Shown: positions 12,351 through 15,743 of the stretch, piece by piece
Numbering within the stretch: the stretch's first letter is position 1
Layout of the letters: every line of letters begins with the position of its first letter
Assembly (NCBI GenBank): GCA_016187365.1
Contig: JACPJX010000068.1
Coordinates: 1-15,743, forward strand
Direction: 5' to 3'
DNA from: Candidatus Aenigmatarchaeota archaeon
GTDB lineage: Archaea; Aenigmatarchaeota; Aenigmatarchaeia; GW2011-AR5
DNA length: 15,743 nt
Program-made: the position numbers and the translations under genes
The notes under the pieces: generated by a model
What the model was told of the DNA's origin: nothing
Seen by the model: the letters and a program-made list of their open reading frames with translations, nothing else
Databases searched by the model: none

Positions 12351-13099
12351 AAACCTCCGAAGAACCAAAATTCTTCAAGGTCTCTGAGAACGTTCGTTCC
12401 CAGAAGACGGTCGGGGTGCTGGGCGGCTTCGGGCCCGAGACCACAGCAGAGTTCTACATGTCATTAATCGGAAAGAGCCGCAGGCTCGGCGACAGGTACC
12501 CGAAGATACTGATAAACAACATAGCAGTGCCTTTCAGTCTCGAGGAGGAGGCGGTGAAAAACGCTGCAGGCCTGGAAGGGTTCCTCCCGCTTCTCATCGA
12601 GGGCGTAAAGCTCATAGAGGACAAGTCGGATTTCATCGTGCTGCCGTGCAACACGCTGCACGTTTTCATAGACGAGCTGAGGGATGCGTCCGGAAAACCC
12701 GTGCTCAGCATCATCGAGGAGACGGCAAAAGCCGTGAAATCTTCCGGCGCCAAAAAAGTCGGCCTCCTAGCATCCCTGAAGACATTCAAGTCATGCCTAT
12801 TCGATGCAAAGCTGGCCGAAAATGGCATAGAAATGATAAAGCCTGAGTCCCGCCAGCAGAAACGGCTTTCGGAGATAATACATCTCATACTGAAGGGTTC
12901 GAAAAGCAATGAGCTGAAATCCGAGGTCGTCAAAATAATCGGGGAAATGAAGAACAGAGGTGCGGAAAATGTGATACTTGGATGCACGGACTTCCAGCTG
13001 CTGGTAAAGCAGGAAGACTCTCCGTTAAGGCTGATAGACACGATGGAAGTGCTGGCGGAATCCGTGTCAAGGCTTGTCATGGGGAGGGAGCCTCTATGA
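12347..13099 (+). CDS. Aspartate/glutamate racemase family protein
   Basis: This 250-aa protein is a PLP-independent racemase that uses two cysteines as acid and base. Motifs: GVLGGFGPETTAEFY (23-37) with the substrate loop, LPCNTLH (99-105) with C101, and ILGCTDF (210-216) with C213; both catalytic cysteines are present. The usual second motif T-x2-S-G is altered here to LASLKTFKSC (141-150), so the substrate may not be plain aspartate. The first ~20 residues are an extension. It overlaps the regulator by 4 nt and the next gene by 4 nt, so all three are coupled. It may produce a D-amino acid for the downstream enzyme; substrate unproven. Confidence 0.88.
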   Translation: MKTSEEPKFFKVSENVRSQKTVGVLGGFGPETTAEFYMSLIGKSRRLGDRYPKILINNIAVPFSLEEEAVKNAAGLEGFLPLLIEGVKLIEDKSDFIVLPCNTLHVFIDELRDASGKPVLSIIEETAKAVKSSGAKKVGLLASLKTFKSCLFDAKLAENGIEMIKPESRQQKRLSEIIHLILKGSKSNELKSEVVKIIGEMKNRGAENVILGCTDFQLLVKQEDSPLRLIDTMEVLAESVSRLVMGREPL

Positions 13100-13926
13100 G
13101 AAAGGATTTCCTGGCAGAAATAGCAGGCAGGGAGCCCATGCTCACCGGCATGGAAACGGGGGAAGAACTGGAGTCCTCTACAGGATTATATCTCGGGATA
13201 GGGCTGGCCAGGAGGGACGGCCTCTCAGAGCACATGCCATTCGATGCCTTGTCAATGATACTGGCCGGCGAACTCGTCAAGAGGAGGCTCAAACTAAATG
13301 GAGGCACCATTATTGTCGCAGACTCCGAAGCAAAGACAAACGGCTTCGCCGACCAAGAGATTGACAGGATAGCCATATCTAGAAAGGATATTCTTTATAT
13401 GGCACTCGAGAACATGGAATTTGACGGGTGGGATATTTCACTCAGTTCTGAATTGGCCGGCCATCCCCTTTACGCGGACATAGTTTCCGGTCTCGATTGT
13501 ATGAAGCCTTACGAAATGCTCCAGCTGGCTGACATGGAATATATGAGGGGCTGCAGAAAGTCAGTAAAAGTCGGGTGGGAGAGCCGTGCGTTGGACTTCG
13601 ACGAGAGGCATTTCGATGAGCATTATGTATCGAGATTCGGAAAGGCGACGACCTTCCTATACACTGAGCCGGGAAGGACACTGGAAGGGAAACGCATGCC
13701 GCCTTACCTGCATGGATCTGCAGAGCCGCGGCTATATCTAAAACCTGATGAAGATACAGACGCCAAAGTATCTGCCATGCCAGGGAAGGTCATGGCATAC
13801 TTCGGCAGGATACTGGACCTTTTCGACCAGACAGTATACCAGAGAAAAGTGCTTTGCCAGAATACACCAAAAGCTATGAGGTTCAGGCTGGAACAGGCCT
13901 ACGCAACGATTTTCCGCAATAGATAG
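13096..13926 (+). CDS. Unrecognised 276-aa protein with faint class I aaRS-like features
   Basis: ATG 13096 overlaps the racemase stop (ATGA). I do not recognise the family. Residues 30-110 look like a Rossmann/HUP half: strand GLYLGIGLAR, then EHMPFDALSMILAGELVKRRL (45-65), where class I synthetases carry HIGH plus helix, then GTIIVADSEAKT (70-81), resembling the LLADIHAY strand of TyrRS/TrpRS, and a helix ending LYMALENMEFDGWDISLSSEL (100-120). A later AKVSAMPGK (223-231) is reminiscent of a degenerate KMSKS/KMSAS loop. No true HIGH is present. Residues 150-215 hold many charged and aromatic residues. It could be an adenylating or nucleotidyl-transfer enzyme acting with the racemase. This is motif impression only; the coding call is firm. 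Confidence 0.85.
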   Translation: MRKDFLAEIAGREPMLTGMETGEELESSTGLYLGIGLARRDGLSEHMPFDALSMILAGELVKRRLKLNGGTIIVADSEAKTNGFADQEIDRIAISRKDILYMALENMEFDGWDISLSSELAGHPLYADIVSGLDCMKPYEMLQLADMEYMRGCRKSVKVGWESRALDFDERHFDEHYVSRFGKATTFLYTEPGRTLEGKRMPPYLHGSAEPRLYLKPDEDTDAKVSAMPGKVMAYFGRILDLFDQTVYQRKVLCQNTPKAMRFRLEQAYATIFRNR

Positions 13927-13932
13927 TCTCCA

Positions 13933-13939
13933 TTTAAAT
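13933..13939 (+). promoter_or_regulatory. TATA box of the PHP gene
   Basis: TTTAAAT is centred 27 nt before ATG 13963. No Shine-Dalgarno is present, so leaderless initiation is predicted. The gap after the preceding gene is only 36 nt. Confidence 0.5.
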
Positions 13940-13962
13940 TCTAGGCTCCAAGATAATTACTT

Positions 13963-14793
13963 ATGAGAATGGAACTCCACTGCCACACGACGCATTCGCA
14001 CGGGACGAAGGTCTACTATGACGGCGTCAATACGCCGGAAGAGATCGTGAAGGGAGCGAAGGCGAAAGGGCTTGATGCAATAGTGATTACAGACCACAAC
14101 ACCATGTTCGGCGCCAATGAGGCGGTGAAGTACGCGAAAAAATACAGCGTTCTTGTTATAAAGGGGGAGGAGATAAGCAGCGCGGGCGGCGACATAACGG
14201 CGCTCGGCATACAGGAGGTCATAAGGCCGAAACTCAACGCAGAAGAGACCATAGACAGGATACACCAGCAGGGAGGCATCGCCGTCGCTGTGCACCCGTT
14301 TGCGATAAAGGAGATAGGACTCGGCGAGAAGTCCTCCGTATGCGACGCGGTTGAGGTCTTCAACTCCCTCAGCATAGACAGGCTTGCCAACCGCCGCGCG
14401 CGAAAGTTCGCGGAGAGGATGAACCTCAACATGGTCGCCGGAAGCGACGCCCACTGCAGGGAAATGCTGGGCAACGGAATGACGATAGTGAAGGCAGACA
14501 GCGAGGAAGGCGCGCTGAAGGCAATACGAAAAGGCAGGACTGAAATAGAGGCGAGACACACGCCGCTCAACGTGATGAAGGCGCTTGCCATAAGGCGCCT
14601 TTCGATGTCATACGACTACACGATGAAATACATAATGCAGAATTACTGGGGGCCGAAAAAATACATCAGCAAGAAGATGCTCCCCCTGGTCAAGAGGTCG
14701 CCCGGCAATGTTGACTATCTTTTCGGCCTTATGTCATACATATCGTTCGGCGGAGTCCTGTTCTACGGTCTGGGAAAGAACCTCGGCAGGTAG
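13963..14793 (+). CDS. PHP-domain metal-dependent phosphoesterase
   Basis: This 276-aa protein has a complete PHP active site: H6 and H8 (LHCHTTHSHG), D44-H45 (ITDHN), E69 (KGEEIS), H111 (AVHPF), and D162 and H164 (GSDAHC). The domain spans about 1-195 and resembles the stand-alone TrpH/YciV-type enzymes that hydrolyse small phosphates or nucleotides. An extra ~75 residues follow, rich in Lys/Met/Tyr, ending in a hydrophobic stretch YLFGLMSYISFGGVLFYGL (252-270) that could be a C-terminal membrane anchor. The substrate is unknown. It is a single-gene unit with its own promoter and a T-rich stretch after the stop. Confidence 0.9.
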   Translation: MRMELHCHTTHSHGTKVYYDGVNTPEEIVKGAKAKGLDAIVITDHNTMFGANEAVKYAKKYSVLVIKGEEISSAGGDITALGIQEVIRPKLNAEETIDRIHQQGGIAVAVHPFAIKEIGLGEKSSVCDAVEVFNSLSIDRLANRRARKFAERMNLNMVAGSDAHCREMLGNGMTIVKADSEEGALKAIRKGRTEIEARHTPLNVMKALAIRRLSMSYDYTMKYIMQNYWGPKKYISKKMLPLVKRSPGNVDYLFGLMSYISFGGVLFYGLGKNLGR

Positions 14794-14796
14794 CCA

Positions 14797-14808
14797 GTTA
14801 TTTTTTCT
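14797..14808 (+). terminator. T-rich terminator after the PHP gene
   Basis: GTTATTTTTTCT begins 4 nt after the PHP stop. A U6 run of this kind suffices for archaeal termination. Confidence 0.45.
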
Positions 14809-14814
14809 GCTTCC

Positions 14815-14839
14815 GTCACCGCCGCCTTTAGGCGGTGAC
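14815..14839. repeat. Perfect 9-bp inverted repeat (stable hairpin)
   Basis: GTCACCGCC (14815-14823), loop GCCTTTA, then GGCGGTGAC (14831-14839). It is GC-rich in an otherwise AT-rich spacer between the PHP terminator and the Mrp promoter. No T-tract follows on the plus strand, so it is not a standard bacterial-type terminator. It could be a hairpin in a small RNA or a remnant of a mobile element. The role is unknown. Confidence 0.6.
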
Positions 14840-14870
14840 TTGTTCGAATACAACCACTCATTGAGCACAT

Positions 14871-14898
14871 GGCAGACTGGAAGTCTGCAGATTTAATA
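14871..14898 (+). promoter_or_regulatory. Dyad plus TATA box of the Mrp-like ATPase gene
   Basis: GCAGACT (14872-14878), GGA, AGTCTGC (14882-14888) is a perfect 7-bp dyad directly upstream of ATTTAATA (14891-14898). The dyad covers the BRE position, a typical site for a regulator. The box is 26 nt before ATG 14921 but only 17 nt before ATG 14912, which favours the later start. Confidence 0.45.
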
Positions 14899-14920
14899 GT
14901 TTGGTTTCGTGATGAATACA

Positions 14921-15679
14921 ATGCAGGAAATGATGGAGAAACACGACCAGCTCAACAGGATGAAGAGGAATCTTGACGGAATAAAGCACAAGATAGCGGT
15001 GCTGTCGGGCAAGGGCGGCGTCGGCAAGACGACTGTTGCAGTAAATGTGGCTGTTTTGCTTGCAAAGAAAGGCTACAAAGTCGGGCTTTTAGACGCCGAC
15101 ATAGACTGCCCGAACGTAGGAAAGATGCTGGGCATAGAGGAAACCTTCAAGATGGAAAAAGAGAAGCTCATGCCTGTGGAGCGCTACGGAATGAAAATAC
15201 TTTCAATGGCATTCTTTCAGGGAGAGGACAAGCCGACGATATGGCGCGGGCCGCTCATCCACTCGGCGATAATGCAACTGGTGGAAAAATCCGACATTGG
15301 CGACCTGGACTACCTGATAATCGACATGGCGCCGGGCACGCATGACAGCACCCTCACGGTCTTCCAGTTCCTTGACATTTCAGCGGCCGTCGTGGTGACG
15401 ACGCCCCAATCACTCTCGCTGCTTGACGCGAAGAAAGCCGCGCTTGCGGCAATGCACTTCAACAAGCCAGTCGGCATAGTGGAAAACATGGCAGGCGAGA
15501 TTTTCGGGAGCGGCGGCGGAAAAAAACTCGCGGATGAGATGAAAGTGCCTTTCCTTGGAAGCGTTGACATGAAAAAAGAAATCGCTTCGGAGAATCATAT
15601 ACCAATTGTTCTGAGAGACGATTCAATGAGGACAGGATTCGAAGGGATTGTGGAGAACATGAAAGGACTGCTGAAGTAA
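14921..15679 (+). CDS. Mrp/NBP35-family P-loop ATPase lacking the CxxC cluster motif
   Basis: From ATG 14921 this is a 252-aa MinD/Mrp-type ATPase: Walker A GKGGVGKTT (30-38), DADIDCPNVGKMLG (58-71), DYLIIDMAPGTHD (130-142) and VTTPQSLSLLDAKKA (159-173). In Fe-S carriers of this family ENMS is followed by a segment with CPxC; here ENMAGEIFGSGGGKKLADE (188-206) goes straight to the glycine-rich part, and the only cysteine left is C63. The protein therefore cannot bind a bridging cluster in the usual way. In-frame starts at GTG 14909 and ATG 14912 exist; the TATA distance favours 14921. It is transcribed alone. The family is secure; a role in Fe-S assembly is doubtful. Confidence 0.92.
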   Translation: MQEMMEKHDQLNRMKRNLDGIKHKIAVLSGKGGVGKTTVAVNVAVLLAKKGYKVGLLDADIDCPNVGKMLGIEETFKMEKEKLMPVERYGMKILSMAFFQGEDKPTIWRGPLIHSAIMQLVEKSDIGDLDYLIIDMAPGTHDSTLTVFQFLDISAAVVVTTPQSLSLLDAKKAALAAMHFNKPVGIVENMAGEIFGSGGGKKLADEMKVPFLGSVDMKKEIASENHIPIVLRDDSMRTGFEGIVENMKGLLK

Positions 15680-15687
15680 ATCATGAA

Positions 15688-15699
15688 AATTATTTTTTT
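15688..15699 (+). terminator. T-tract terminator after the Mrp-like gene
   Basis: A run AATTATTTTTTT follows the stop by 9 nt. The AT-rich remainder includes TATATATTTT (about 15704-15713), which may be a promoter for a gene beyond the window. Confidence 0.45.
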
Positions 15700-15743
15700 G
15701 GGTATATATTTTGTAGGTTAATAATGTTGTCTTAAGAACCTAT

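Noticed and set aside
14840..14890. tRNA gene (GGA anticodon on plus, or TCC on minus)
   Set aside because: An anticodon-arm-like stem-loop is present, but no D-arm with GG, no T-arm with a paired 53-61, and no acceptor pairing in the right order. A permuted gene was also tried and the D-arm could not be found.
14909..14915. Box C (GTGATGA) of a C/D guide RNA
   Set aside because: It is the GTGAT-type Shine-Dalgarno merging with an ATG; no box D and no K-turn partner at suitable distance.

Overview
The window reads as a stretch of an archaeal chromosome. The evidence is a Kae1-type t6A enzyme beside a Sua5/YrdC synthase, a two-subunit 2-oxoacid:ferredoxin oxidoreductase with a fused gamma-alpha chain, a geranylgeranyl reductase for ether lipids, TATA boxes about 26 nt before many start codons, and T-tract terminators. 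Gene density is high, with frequent 1-4 nt overlaps. Base composition is near half G+C by eye, except for the first ~470 nt, which are strikingly AT-rich. The gene set would suit a DPANN/Micrarchaeota-like or Thermoplasmata-like archaeon, but this is inference and I name no taxon.

Layout. 1-475: an AT-rich block with the 5' part of a minus-strand gene made of two tandem helix-turn-helix modules, running off the left edge. 476-2007: Sua5-type synthase and Kae1, overlapping by 4 nt, both for the t6A tRNA modification. 2004-2361: a spacer that appears to hold a minus-strand micro-operon (promoter, two tiny basic ORFs with Shine-Dalgarno sites, T8 terminator). 2362-2865: a SET-domain lysine methyltransferase, divergent from the micro-operon. 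2967-5005 (minus): an oxidative-stress block of superoxide dismutase, ferredoxin, AhpE-like peroxiredoxin and a MIP channel whose selectivity filter looks like that of plant TIPs. 5129-5749: a calcineurin-like phosphoesterase, converging with MtnA (5746-6792, minus). 6841-7026: a ribbon-helix-helix regulator with a palindromic operator over its promoter.

7151-11980 (plus): a redox/lipid locus with OFOR gamma-alpha and beta, a 2[4Fe-4S] ferredoxin, a coupled 57-aa orphan, geranylgeranyl reductase and PrxQ. A plausible link is that OFOR makes reduced ferredoxin and the reductase uses it to saturate isoprenoid lipid chains. 12022-13926: a leader ORF, winged-helix regulator, Asp/Glu-type racemase and an unrecognised 276-aa protein with faint class I aminoacyl-tRNA synthetase features, all overlapping or coupled. 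This is the best candidate for an undescribed system. 13963-14793: a PHP phosphoesterase. 14921-15679: an Mrp/NBP35-family ATPase without the usual CxxC cluster motif, preceded by a spacer with two strong dyads.

Two initiation modes recur. First genes tend to be leaderless, with the TATA centre 25-29 nt before the ATG. Internal genes use a GGTG(AT)-type Shine-Dalgarno, whose own GTG can be mistaken for a start codon; I moved several starts for this reason. All calls are from reading the sequence; no database search was run.
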